6,850 bases of DNA from Clostridiales bacterium. GTDB lineage: Bacteria > Bacillota > Clostridia > Tissierellales > Sedimentibacteraceae. A model generated the notes under the pieces. It saw only the letters and a program-made list of their open reading frames with translations, did not search any database and was not told the origin of the DNA. Shown here piece by piece: positions 1 through 5,635 of the stretch. Position 1 is the stretch's first letter. Each line of letters starts with the position of its first letter. The DNA is taken from contig DNNV01000258.1 of assembly GCA_003497505.1 (NCBI GenBank), positions 1 through 6,850 of the forward strand, read 5' to 3'. The translations under genes were made by a program, and so were the position numbers.

Positions 1-729
1 CGAGCTTACATAGTATTCACAGGTGAATTCCTTAGGTATGCTGGCTGTGATCTCAATACCGATCTCCTCGAAAACAGACTTTGCGATTTCCTCCACATCA
101 TCATCATTATCGAAATATTCGGAAACAGATTTAAGATTGTTCAACTTGCTTTCAAGCTTCTCAAGATCCTCATCATCTATGAAAGGAAGCGTCTGAACAA
201 TGAATCCTCCTGAGGATTTAATTCTGTAGTCTATGTCTACAAGCACGCCGAGGGCAACTGCTGAATTTTGCTGCTCAGAAAGCCAGTAATACATTGCAAT
301 ATCCTCTCCTATTTCACCTGTAACTATATCAGTGCTTCCAACATAAGGCTCCCTAAGCCCCAGGTCCATCATAACCGTAACCTTTCCGTCTGTGCCCACA
401 GCACCGCCAACATCAAGCTTTCCGTTGGGCTTCAGAGGCAAATCCACTCCCGGATTATCAACATAGCCCTTTACGTGGCCGCTGTTGTCGGATACCGCAA
501 GTATTGTACCCAACGGGCCTCCTCCGTTTATATTTATTGTCAGCCTGTCATTTTCATTTTTCATCATATATCCCATCATCAGACCTGCAGTAAGTGTTCT
601 TCCAAGCGCTGCTGAAGCCGTTGGTGTTGTGTTGTGAAACTTTCTTGCATCCTCAACAGTATTTGTTGACTTTACCATGAAAAGTCTGAATGTTTGTTTC
701 TTATCTATGGCTCTTATCATGTAATCCAT
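1..729 (-). CDS. hslO: Hsp33 family redox-regulated chaperone, C-terminus cut by window
   Basis: Hsp33 is a cytoplasmic holdase chaperone. In studied members a C-terminal zinc site with four cysteines (CxC and CxxC) opens on oxidation and activates binding of unfolded proteins. The 243 visible residues carry the family's core: the N-terminal strand DYMIRAIDK, the segment TPTASAALGRTLTAGLMMG (35-53), the glycine-rich turn GGGPLGTILAVSD (69-81) followed by GHVKGYVDNP (84-93), LPLKPNGKLDVGGAVG (97-112), EPYVGSTDIVTGEIGEDIA (127-145) and GGFIVQTLP (174-182). The start at 729 has AAAGAGG at 738-744, 8 bases upstream; ATG at 720 is a weaker alternative. The gene lies 38 bases after the methyltransferase with no visible terminator between them. 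One oddity: Cys237 matches the first cysteine of the CxC pair, but the second position is Tyr239 (C-E-Y). The CxxC pair lies outside the window, so the state of the redox switch cannot be settled here. Confidence 0.95.
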   Translation of the reverse strand, partial: MDYMIRAIDKKQTFRLFMVKSTNTVEDARKFHNTTPTASAALGRTLTAGLMMGYMMKNENDRLTININGGGPLGTILAVSDNSGHVKGYVDNPGVDLPLKPNGKLDVGGAVGTDGKVTVMMDLGLREPYVGSTDIVTGEIGEDIAMYYWLSEQQNSAVALGVLVDIDYRIKSSGGFIVQTLPFIDDEDLEKLESKLNNLKSVSEYFDNDDDVEEIAKSVFEEIGIEITASIPKEFTCEYYVSS

Positions 730-737
730 AATTTTTT

Positions 738-744
738 CCTCTTT
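738..744 (-). promoter_or_regulatory. Ribosome binding site of hslO
   Basis: The minus strand reads AAAGAGG here, 8 bases before ATG at 729. It sits in the 38-base gap after the methyltransferase and supports ATG 729 over the in-frame ATG at 720. Confidence 0.7.
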
Positions 745-767
745 CATTATCAATTTGTTTAAGCGTA

Positions 768-1502
768 TCATTTTTTGGATGCACAGAATACTGCTCTTAG
801 CGAATCATCCTTAAGCGGTCCCTCGTTATAATCGTCATAAATTTCGATATCCGAAAAGCCTGATTTCTCCAAAAGCCTTGTTATTGTATTTGTACTGTGA
901 ACGTACTGAGTCTGCACCTCATTTATTCTGCTGTATTTTTTATTCAATGAATCCTGTACAAAAAAATTTATTTCCACATTTACTGAGTTGCTCTCCTCAT
1001 CATGTATATTTTCCCACACATAAAAAATATCACCGTCATCATATACATATGTATCATTGAACATGCTGTCATACTTATACTTTGTGCTGATATCGAAAAT
1101 AAATCTTGAATTGTCCTCTAAATGATTATATATATTTTTAAAAAATCTATCTGCTTCATCTTCTGTAATATAATTTACTCCATCGCAGCAGCAGATGGCA
1201 GCATCAAATTTATCATCGATTTTAAAATCTGCCATATCCATATTCAACAGCCTAATGCTCGGGTTTCTTCCAATTTTTTCGTTTGCCCTCATGAGCATGT
1301 CCTGTGAAAGGTCGAAAGCGGTCACTCTGCGGTCAAGGTCGGCCAGCATGCAGGTTATACTACCTGTGCCACATGCCGCTTCCAGTATTTTTTTGCTTTC
1401 TTTTATTTTATCTGTTATAAAGGATGTCCATTTATCATAATCCACATCATTCATAAGCAAATCATAAATCTGCGAAAATTCCTTGTAGCTTTTATTAAGC
1501 AT
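768..1502 (-). CDS. Class I SAM-dependent methyltransferase (YqeM-like)
   Basis: This 244-residue protein is a predicted cytoplasmic Rossmann-fold methyltransferase that uses S-adenosylmethionine. Motif I is ILEAACGTGSIT (39-50). The acidic ribose-binding residue is Asp64 in AFDLSQDML (62-70). The adenine-side loop is NMDMADF (87-93), and the post-motif strand is FDAAICCCDGVNYI (99-112). The rest (about 115-244) is the helix-strand half seen in YqeM/Methyltransf_25-type proteins and carries no recognisable substrate domain, so the methyl acceptor is unknown. The start at 1502 is supported by AAAGGAAG at 1510-1517, 7 bases upstream. That site lies inside the last codons of the spore protein gene, only one base separates the two genes, and translational coupling is likely. 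It is followed by hslO. The family assignment is firm; the resemblance to YqeM is general and implies no known function. Confidence 0.92.
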   Translation of the reverse strand: MLNKSYKEFSQIYDLLMNDVDYDKWTSFITDKIKESKKILEAACGTGSITCMLADLDRRVTAFDLSQDMLMRANEKIGRNPSIRLLNMDMADFKIDDKFDAAICCCDGVNYITEDEADRFFKNIYNHLEDNSRFIFDISTKYKYDSMFNDTYVYDDGDIFYVWENIHDEESNSVNVEINFFVQDSLNKKYSRINEVQTQYVHSTNTITRLLEKSGFSDIEIYDDYNEGPLKDDSLRAVFCASKK

Positions 1503-1503
1503 C

Positions 1504-1698
1504 TTATTTCTTCCTTTGCTTTTTCTTGGCAGTCATCAATCCGCCGATTCTGCCTGTTTCCTTGGCGGTGAGTCCTCCCCAGCCAAGCTCGTGTACCTTA
1601 TCCATCAGGCCTATTTCTTTTGCTATTTCTAACTTCATAAGGTCATCAGCCGTGAGCGCTTTTTTCTTATTTTCCTTCTTCACATTATTTTCAGCCAT
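1504..1698 (-). CDS. Small acid-soluble spore protein, alpha/beta type (minor clostridial form)
   Basis: Alpha/beta SASPs coat DNA in the forespore, protect it from UV and heat, and are degraded by the protease GPR at germination. The 64-residue protein has a lysine-rich N-terminus (7-13), then MKLEIAKEIGL (21-31), matching the conserved E-I-A segment where GPR cuts, and GLTAKETGRIGGLMTAKKK (42-60), matching the family's second conserved block with its Gly-Gly pair. The tail is strongly basic. The middle segment MDKVHELGWGG resembles the divergent clostridial minor forms rather than the major Bacillus SspA/SspB. The start is set by a perfect AAGGAGGT at 1703-1710. A longer frame with an upstream ATG at 1737 exists, but it has no ribosome site and would overlap the predicted sigma-G -10 element. 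The methyltransferase follows after one base. Confidence 0.87.
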   Translation of the reverse strand: MAENNVKKENKKKALTADDLMKLEIAKEIGLMDKVHELGWGGLTAKETGRIGGLMTAKKKQRKK

Positions 1699-1702
1699 AA
1701 TT

Positions 1703-1710
1703 ACCTCCTT
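1703..1710 (-). promoter_or_regulatory. Strong ribosome binding site of the spore protein gene
   Basis: The minus strand reads AAGGAGGT, a full match to the anti-Shine-Dalgarno sequence, 4 bases before ATG at 1698. It fixes the spore protein start and rules out the 13-residue extension from 1737. Confidence 0.88.
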
Positions 1711-1719
1711 AGCTAAGAT

Positions 1720-1748
1720 TATTATGGTTGAAAACATATAAATTATTC
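1720..1748 (-). promoter_or_regulatory. Predicted sigma-G (forespore) promoter of the spore protein gene
   Basis: On the minus strand, GAATA (1744-1748) and CATAATA (1720-1726) are separated by 17 bases. They match the sigma-G consensus elements GHATR and CATNNTA known from Bacillus and Clostridium spore genes. Transcription would begin near 1713, leaving a leader of about 15 bases that just contains the ribosome site. The -35 element overlaps the stop codon of the small membrane protein gene. The match was found by eye, but its position directly before a spore protein gene makes it credible. Sigma-F recognises similar elements and cannot be excluded. Confidence 0.65.
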
Positions 1749-1883
1749 CTGTTTTTCCTTTTTAATAAGCAGTATCGCCCTGATTTCCCTGAGCAGAAGC
1801 AATATTTGATTCAAGGTGTATTGTAGACTTATTAAAATTATAAAAAACATTACAATCAGTATTATTTTTATTTCTAATCTCAT
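1743..1883 (-). CDS. 46-residue single-span membrane protein, unknown function
   Basis: The frame runs from ATG at 1883 to TAA at 1743. The protein begins MRLEIK, has a hydrophobic stretch from about residue 5 to 20 (IKIILIVMFFIILISL), then QYTLNQILLLLREIRAILL (21-39), which looks like an amphipathic helix, and ends in a charged tail KKEKQE. It is probably a bitopic or membrane-anchored small protein. Support for translation comes from GGAAGGA at 1888-1894, 4 bases before the ATG, and from a consensus sigma-A promoter ending about 50 bases upstream. The spore protein gene starts 44 bases after its stop, with no terminator between. I do not recognise a named family. It could be a conserved clostridial small protein; a non-coding leader for the spore operon is the alternative. 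Confidence 0.68.
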   Translation of the reverse strand: MRLEIKIILIVMFFIILISLQYTLNQILLLLREIRAILLIKKEKQE

Positions 1884-1931
1884 TGTTTCCTTCCATGTAT
1901 GACCGTATTTCCGGGCATCTGTAATATTGGT

Positions 1932-1960
1932 ATTATATCGTCATTTTTTATGTATGTCAA
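1932..1960 (-). promoter_or_regulatory. Consensus sigma-A promoter upstream of the small membrane protein gene
   Basis: The minus strand has TTGACA (1955-1960) and TATAAT (1932-1937) with exactly 17 bases between them, a 12/12 match to the housekeeping consensus. The start site would be near 1925, giving a leader of about 40 bases to ATG 1883. It lies just after the terminator of the preceding operon. With no terminator seen downstream in the window, it could transcribe all four genes through hslO. Confidence 0.82.
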
Positions 1961-2012
1961 TTGTCTGCAGGACGTAAGGCTATGTTTTGAAATTCAACTT
2001 ATTGACAGATAC

Positions 2013-2052
2013 AAAAAAAATATAATGAACACATCTCAGATATGTTCATTAT
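2013..2052 (-). terminator. Rho-independent terminator of the four-gene operon
   Basis: A hairpin begins 6 bases after the stop of the XRE-type gene. Arms 2022-2031 and 2043-2052 pair over 10 bp (ATAATGAACA with TGTTCATTAT). After one mismatch three more pairs form around a 3-base loop (2036-2038). In the minus direction the stem is followed by a short spacer and eight U residues (A run at 2013-2020). The stem is AT-rich, but the position and U tract make it a good terminator. Confidence 0.82.
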
Positions 2053-2058
2053 TATTTG

Positions 2059-2649
2059 TCATCCATTTATGCTCTGTACGGTAAAGCCATGCTTTACACA
2101 ATAAATATAAAGTCTTCCTTTCGGCATGTAAGGTATTCTCAATGCAGCACTCTGTTCCGGATACATTCGCGTTAAGAAAAGCTTATCACTTTTCACGTAA
2201 GCGGCAAACAGAATATAATGCTCTCTGCTCATTTCATGGTCAATTGTAACGTAGTAGTCCGTGTCTGTCATCTCTGCCTTAATATCCGGAGTATTTTTAT
2301 CCACAGCCGGCGTAAGATGCTCAAGCTTTCTTCCACAACAGAAGATTGAAGCACTGCCTGTGCTTGTGAGGATGTTTCTGCAAGACGGGCACACATAAAA
2401 CCTGATTTTGTCTATATTTCCGCTGTCCGGACGATTGAGAGTAATTTCCCCCTCCATCATCTGTGCCATATCCGCGCCCAGTATTACCGACAGCTCGGAC
2501 CACAGAGATACGTCGGGACAGCCAAGTCCGCACTCCCATTTTGATACGGTCTTGTTGCTTATATTAAGAGCGTCCGCCATATTTTGCTGCGTAAGACCTT
2601 TTTCCTTTCGGAGCCTGGCAATCAAGCTCCCGATTTTAGCACAATCCAT
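2059..2649 (-). CDS. XRE-type HTH regulator fused to a desulfoferrodoxin-like (desulforedoxin + superoxide reductase-like) domain
   Basis: This 196-residue protein has three parts. Residues 5-65 are an XRE/Cro helix-turn-helix (IGSLIARLRKEKGLTQQNMA, recognition region ISNKTVSKWE). Residues 84-110 carry C87-x2-C90-x13-C104-C105, the pattern of the FeS4 or zinc site of desulforedoxin and desulfoferrodoxin. Residues 112-196 resemble the superoxide reductase centre: H138 and H144 match the HPMxxxH histidines, and C184-x2-H187 matches the CxxH pair. The remaining ligand position, in the EKH motif of desulfoferrodoxin, reads D117-K118-N119, so one histidine appears to be Asn while the lysine is kept. 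The start at 2649 is chosen because AGGAGG (2657-2662) lies 7 bases upstream. ATG 2655 would be 1 base from that site, and GTG 2682 has none. It is the last gene of the operon, 32 bases after the ATPase gene. It is probably a metal- or redox-responsive regulator; enzymatic activity is doubtful. Confidence 0.92.
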   Translation of the reverse strand: MDCAKIGSLIARLRKEKGLTQQNMADALNISNKTVSKWECGLGCPDVSLWSELSVILGADMAQMMEGEITLNRPDSGNIDKIRFYVCPSCRNILTSTGSASIFCCGRKLEHLTPAVDKNTPDIKAEMTDTDYYVTIDHEMSREHYILFAAYVKSDKLFLTRMYPEQSAALRIPYMPKGRLYIYCVKHGFTVQSING

Positions 2650-2656
2650 ATTCATT

Positions 2657-2662
2657 CCTCCT
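2657..2662 (-). promoter_or_regulatory. Ribosome binding site deciding the start of the XRE-type gene
   Basis: AGGAGG on the minus strand is 7 bases from ATG 2649 but only 1 base from ATG 2655, so the downstream ATG is the better start. Confidence 0.75.
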
Positions 2663-2681
2663 ATGGACAGTATAACCCGCA

Positions 2682-4712
2682 CTACAGATATCTTGCAATA
2701 ATTTTTACCAAATGCGCTGGCAAAGTTTTAAGCTCCGTGATATTCAGGGTATTTTCAGCGCCGTAAATTTCGCTTATTACATCCTTATCCTGACCGATTG
2801 CTGCAGCCAGAAATATAATGCCCTTTCGTCTGTATTCCTGCAGAGTTCTTTTCATATCTTCCTCTGCGAGCTTGCCTGCATAATCCGGCATTGCCTTAGG
2901 CTGCCCATCACTGATACTGATGCACAGCTTCGTTGCCTGAGGTGCTTTAAACAGACGCTCGGATATAATACGAAGTGCCATTCCGTCTCTGTTGTTGCTT
3001 CTTCCTTTAATATTCATGAGTGAATATTTTTCATCAGCATCCCTGCTTTCAAAATCCACATATGAATATACCGACATTTGTTCTCTTTGGGAGCGATCTG
3101 CCGTATCTCCGTAAATCATAACAGGGATGTCGCAGCTTATACAAAATTCATAAAGTGCAATAGCAGCCTGTTTTGCTGCATCAAGGCGCCCAAACGCCGA
3201 CATTGAAGCAGATTCGTCAATGCGCAGAGCAACTGCAAGAGACGGATTTTCTTCCGGAGGCCGTTTTCTCGCAAACCATCGGAAGTCTCTTGAAGCAACA
3301 CGCTCAGCACAAAATTTTGTTCCGTAAAGCTGTGCTCCCATAAATTCTGATGAAATTTCATGTTCTAAAACAGGTGTAATTTTTTGTACCATTTCTTTTA
3401 TTACAGGCATCAAGGCCGTTGATTGCTTTGCATATTCTGCCTTGTTCTCGTCAGTAACCTGAGGTCGGTGTACAATAAGCTTAACCTGTTCGTGAAGGCT
3501 GCCCTTCACATATTCCCTTGCTTCCTTGTTCAACTTCTTTCGAAATAACTGCTTCTGCTGTTCATCCTGATGCTCATCCTTCATTTCATGGTATATGGCA
3601 TCACCTTCTTCACCCTTATCACTGCCCTGTGTGCTTTCAGTCACATCGGAATGCCTTTGGGAATGAGCCTCGCTTTCCGCAGATTTGCGCAATCGTACAG
3701 CCTCAGGACTCACCTGTATGTCATCATCTTCAAAATATTCGCCATCTCCATCGAGATACAGCTCCATTACATCACCATTTTGAAGTACGGCACTTTTTAA
3801 TTCCTTATCCTCCAACTGTTGAATAAGTTCCTTAGCTGAAAGTGCCTGCTCCAAAATAGATATTTCATCTGAATCCGTAGTAATTTTGTAAATCACCTTA
3901 TTGTACATTGATTCACGGGCAGAAATTCCATCCGCAACCGCATTTACCCAGAAAATATATGAACGCATGCCTGCAACGCCTTTGATCGCTGTTGCTCTTG
4001 CCGTCTCATCCAACGCAATAATTATATCCGCCATTACAGACAGCATATCTTCATTGCAAAATCCTGTCTTCGCATGTGCACGTTCCATCATTACAGCTTT
4101 AGGCGGTAAATCCATCTTTTCTGTATGCTGGACACGGTCTCTCAATGCCTCGTTCAATGGACGGCAACCGTTATAGCCCCTATTTGTAGTAATAACCGCA
4201 ATAAAGTCAGGATGCCTGTGAACAATCCGTGTGGGAAGGTTAATGCTTCCGTCAGGCTCAAGCGCTGAATTGAGCGCCATCAGTACCGCGGCATCGCGTA
4301 TAACCGTTGGCTCCTGTATCTCAAGAAGCCATCCGTTCTCATAGGCTCTCACTATTTCAGACGGATAAAACCTGTACTGTACCTCCCCGGTTCCTGAACC
4401 ATCATCTAATACTGGAAGCACCGAGCCCAGCACATCCGATTTATCCATATCTGCAAAGCATGTTATCTTTGTATAGGGCAGGTTAAAATTTGCCGACAGA
4501 GCTTTTGCAAGCTGGGTTTTCCCCGAGCCTGCATCTCCTTCCAGCAAAATATTTGTTATTTTCATTTCCTCTCTGTTCCAGCTGCGTCTCACCTCGGCGC
4601 AAATGCGCCTTTCAGCTTCGCTTTCAACGTGTGTGGACGGTTTCTTCCAGACAAGCCTCTTCTCAGCTTCCGTAAGCTGTCTGGACGGAGACAGAGGATG
4701 TTTGTTTTCCAT
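2682..4712 (-). CDS. MoxR/CobS-type AAA+ ATPase fused to a CobT-like VWA domain
   Basis: This 676-residue cytoplasmic protein joins two units that are usually separate genes. The AAA+ part (about 50-265) has Walker A GDAGSGKT (59-66), a Walker B-like strand GWLLEIQEP (127-135) in which Gln133 stands where Asp is usual and Glu134 is kept, sensor 1 AVITTN (172-177) and arginine-finger candidates in LRDRV (190-194). A polar, acidic linker (about 315-400) follows, as in CobT. The VWA domain (about 490-676) has the metal site D499-E-S501-A-S503, then NNRDGMAL (573-580), similar to the NxDGxAL of CobT, and SISDGQP (599-605). Related AAA+/VWA pairs (CobS-CobT, NorQ-NorD, RavA-ViaA) use ATP to insert metals or remodel clients; the client here is unknown. 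The start at 4712 lies 2 bases after the preceding stop, with only a weak, distant GGAG upstream, so it probably depends on translational coupling. I recognise no standard gene name. Confidence 0.94.
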   Translation of the reverse strand: MENKHPLSPSRQLTEAEKRLVWKKPSTHVESEAERRICAEVRRSWNREEMKITNILLEGDAGSGKTQLAKALSANFNLPYTKITCFADMDKSDVLGSVLPVLDDGSGTGEVQYRFYPSEIVRAYENGWLLEIQEPTVIRDAAVLMALNSALEPDGSINLPTRIVHRHPDFIAVITTNRGYNGCRPLNEALRDRVQHTEKMDLPPKAVMMERAHAKTGFCNEDMLSVMADIIIALDETARATAIKGVAGMRSYIFWVNAVADGISARESMYNKVIYKITTDSDEISILEQALSAKELIQQLEDKELKSAVLQNGDVMELYLDGDGEYFEDDDIQVSPEAVRLRKSAESEAHSQRHSDVTESTQGSDKGEEGDAIYHEMKDEHQDEQQKQLFRKKLNKEAREYVKGSLHEQVKLIVHRPQVTDENKAEYAKQSTALMPVIKEMVQKITPVLEHEISSEFMGAQLYGTKFCAERVASRDFRWFARKRPPEENPSLAVALRIDESASMSAFGRLDAAKQAAIALYEFCISCDIPVMIYGDTADRSQREQMSVYSYVDFESRDADEKYSLMNIKGRSNNRDGMALRIISERLFKAPQATKLCISISDGQPKAMPDYAGKLAEEDMKRTLQEYRRKGIIFLAAAIGQDKDVISEIYGAENTLNITELKTLPAHLVKIIARYL

Positions 4713-4714
4713 TT

Positions 4715-5176
4715 CTATAAATACTCCAATTCTTCTAAAATTCCCGAAATAACACGGAGACGCTCCCCGATTATTTCTCCCGAATCATTAATGGACTGCA
4801 AGAACATCTGTATGTTCTCATTAATATCAGGATTGTCTGTGCATACTGAAACAGGCATAACTCCGCCCTGCAATCCAACCCGTTCAACCGACGGTTTTTC
4901 CGGGTCATACAGAAGCGGAAGCCTGTATGCTTCTCTGAAGTACAAAAGAGTACGGCTCAGGAAAATCATCAGATCAAGAATCCTGTGCACAGGCAGCTCC
5001 ATATCCATCACTAGCTTTCCACCCTCTTCTCTCCATATTTGTGCCGCAATCTGTGCATTCTGATTTTCTTCAAGCATTGGCTGTCCCAATGTAAGCTTCT
5101 TAATATCAGATTTATATGCATTTCTGCCGTCAATTTTATCATAGCCTTCTGCTGTTATTACTATGTTTTCATTCAT
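4715..5176 (-). CDS. Conserved protein of unknown function, 153 residues
   Basis: This soluble, mixed helical protein has no signal peptide or membrane span. Notable segments are VITAEGYDKIDGRNAY (6-21), the charged and aromatic helix ELPVHRILDLMIFLSR (60-75) leading into YFREAYRLPLLYDPE (79-93), VGLQGGVMPVSVCTDNP (100-116) and a C-terminal helix GEIIGERLRVISGILEEL (133-150). It looks like a coherent domain family rather than a random frame; from memory it may be the family catalogued as DUF6530, which I cannot confirm. ATG 5176 is chosen because AGGAGG (5185-5190) is 8 bases upstream and because the ATG overlaps the stop of the GIY-YIG-like gene as ATGA. An earlier ATG at 5215 has no ribosome site. 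The ATPase gene begins 2 bases after its stop, so it may be a partner, adaptor or client of the ATPase; that role is inference from position alone. Confidence 0.88.
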   Translation of the reverse strand: MNENIVITAEGYDKIDGRNAYKSDIKKLTLGQPMLEENQNAQIAAQIWREEGGKLVMDMELPVHRILDLMIFLSRTLLYFREAYRLPLLYDPEKPSVERVGLQGGVMPVSVCTDNPDINENIQMFLQSINDSGEIIGERLRVISGILEELEYL

Positions 5177-5517
5177 TTCCATATCCTCCTCGCCATACTG
5201 TCCGCTTGAAGGCACTGCTCAAGCAGCTCTTCCAATTCTTCTCTGTGGTCTTCCTTGGGGTCATCATATTTTAAAGTCTTCAGCACGGAAACTTCAAATC
5301 CATCTTCACCATGCTTATTCCATATTTCCTGAAACTGTCTGTTAGGGTGTCCTCCCGACAAAAGCTTGAAGCGTTCGCTGTTAAAATATGCTTTTGTATC
5401 CTTAGTGCTGCCCATAAAACTTTCACCCGTTGCGATGCACCTGAACGAAACCACTCCCATCTCAGGTCTTCTGTTTCTATATTCTTCAAGCAGCTCCTTT
5501 TTTCTTCTCATATCCAT
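5173..5517 (-). CDS. Small GIY-YIG-fold protein with degenerate signature, probably not a nuclease
   Basis: The 114-residue protein starts with a basic helix MDMRRKKELLEEYRNRR. It is followed by a single GIY-YIG-like domain: MGVVSFRCIATGESFMG (20-36) stands where GIY and YIG are expected, with Val23 for the Tyr of GIY and F34-M35-G36 for YIG. Next come FNSERFKLLSGGHPN (45-59) and QFQEIWNKHGEDGFEVSVL (61-79), which match the family's G-H-x-N and W-x-KYG-x-x-x-F blocks, and an acidic C-terminal helix (89-105). Loss of the catalytic tyrosine suggests a binding rather than a cutting role. The start at 5517 is set by GAGGTG at 5524-5529, 6 bases upstream; ATG 5544 lacks a ribosome site. It is the first gene of the operon and shares a 4-base ATGA overlap with the next. 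The fold assignment rests on motif spacing read by eye. Confidence 0.85.
   Translation of the reverse strand: MDMRRKKELLEEYRNRRPEMGVVSFRCIATGESFMGSTKDTKAYFNSERFKLLSGGHPNRQFQEIWNKHGEDGFEVSVLKTLKYDDPKEDHREELEELLEQCLQADSMARRIWK
5185..5190 (-). promoter_or_regulatory. Ribosome binding site of the 153-residue gene
   Basis: AGGAGG on the minus strand, 8 bases before ATG 5176 and inside the end of the GIY-YIG-like gene. ATG 5182 would be only 2 bases away and is less likely. Confidence 0.75.
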
Positions 5518-5523
5518 TTCTTT

Positions 5524-5529
5524 CACCTC
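5524..5529 (-). promoter_or_regulatory. Ribosome binding site of the GIY-YIG-like gene
   Basis: GAGGTG on the minus strand, 6 bases before ATG 5517. It selects this start over the ATG at 5544 and the ATG at 5511. Confidence 0.65.
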
Positions 5530-5595
5530 TGCATCATTGTACATGCTGCATATATTAAAATCAATCCACGCTCCGTAGATATGTCATACTAAAGC

Positions 5596-5635
5596 AATAA
5601 TGTTCTTTCAATCCTAAAATTGAAAGAACATTATT
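5596..5635. repeat. Perfect 17-bp inverted repeat with 6-base loop
   Basis: Arms 5596-5612 (AATAATGTTCTTTCAAT) and 5619-5635 are exact reverse complements around the loop CCTAAA. It lies 64 bases after the chemotaxis protein stop and 78 bases before the GIY-YIG-like start. As RNA it would form a strong hairpin and could end the chemotaxis transcript, but neither side has a proper U tract (the minus side continues GCTTTAGTATG). One arm also overlaps the -10 candidate at 5633-5641, so an operator is the other reading. Confidence 0.9.

Noticed and set aside
268..615. Plus-strand open frame of 115 codons opposite hslO
   Set aside because: It lies wholly antisense to the well-supported Hsp33 frame, has no ribosome site, and its product has no recognisable domain.
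1526..1741. Plus-strand frame opposite the spore protein gene
   Set aside because: It mirrors the spore protein codons and overlaps that gene's promoter; there is no ribosome site.
2321..2539. Minus-strand 72-codon frame inside the XRE-type gene
   Set aside because: It is an out-of-frame shadow of the domain-bearing frame, with no ribosome site.
2650..2682. Longer XRE-type protein starting at GTG 2682 or ATG 2655
   Set aside because: AGGAGG at 2657-2662 would fall inside the GTG version and sit only 1 base from ATG 2655; ATG 2649 has proper spacing and starts right before the HTH domain.
2669..2698. Possible internal promoter (TTGCAA, 18 bases, TATACT on the minus strand) before the XRE-type gene
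   Set aside because: Its start site would fall on the ribosome binding site, leaving essentially no leader, and the -35 match is only 4 of 6.
2682..4712. Cobaltochelatase (cobalamin synthesis) as the role of the AAA+/VWA protein
   Set aside because: Similarity to CobS and CobT covers the fold and motifs only; no CobN-like or other cobalamin gene is in the window.
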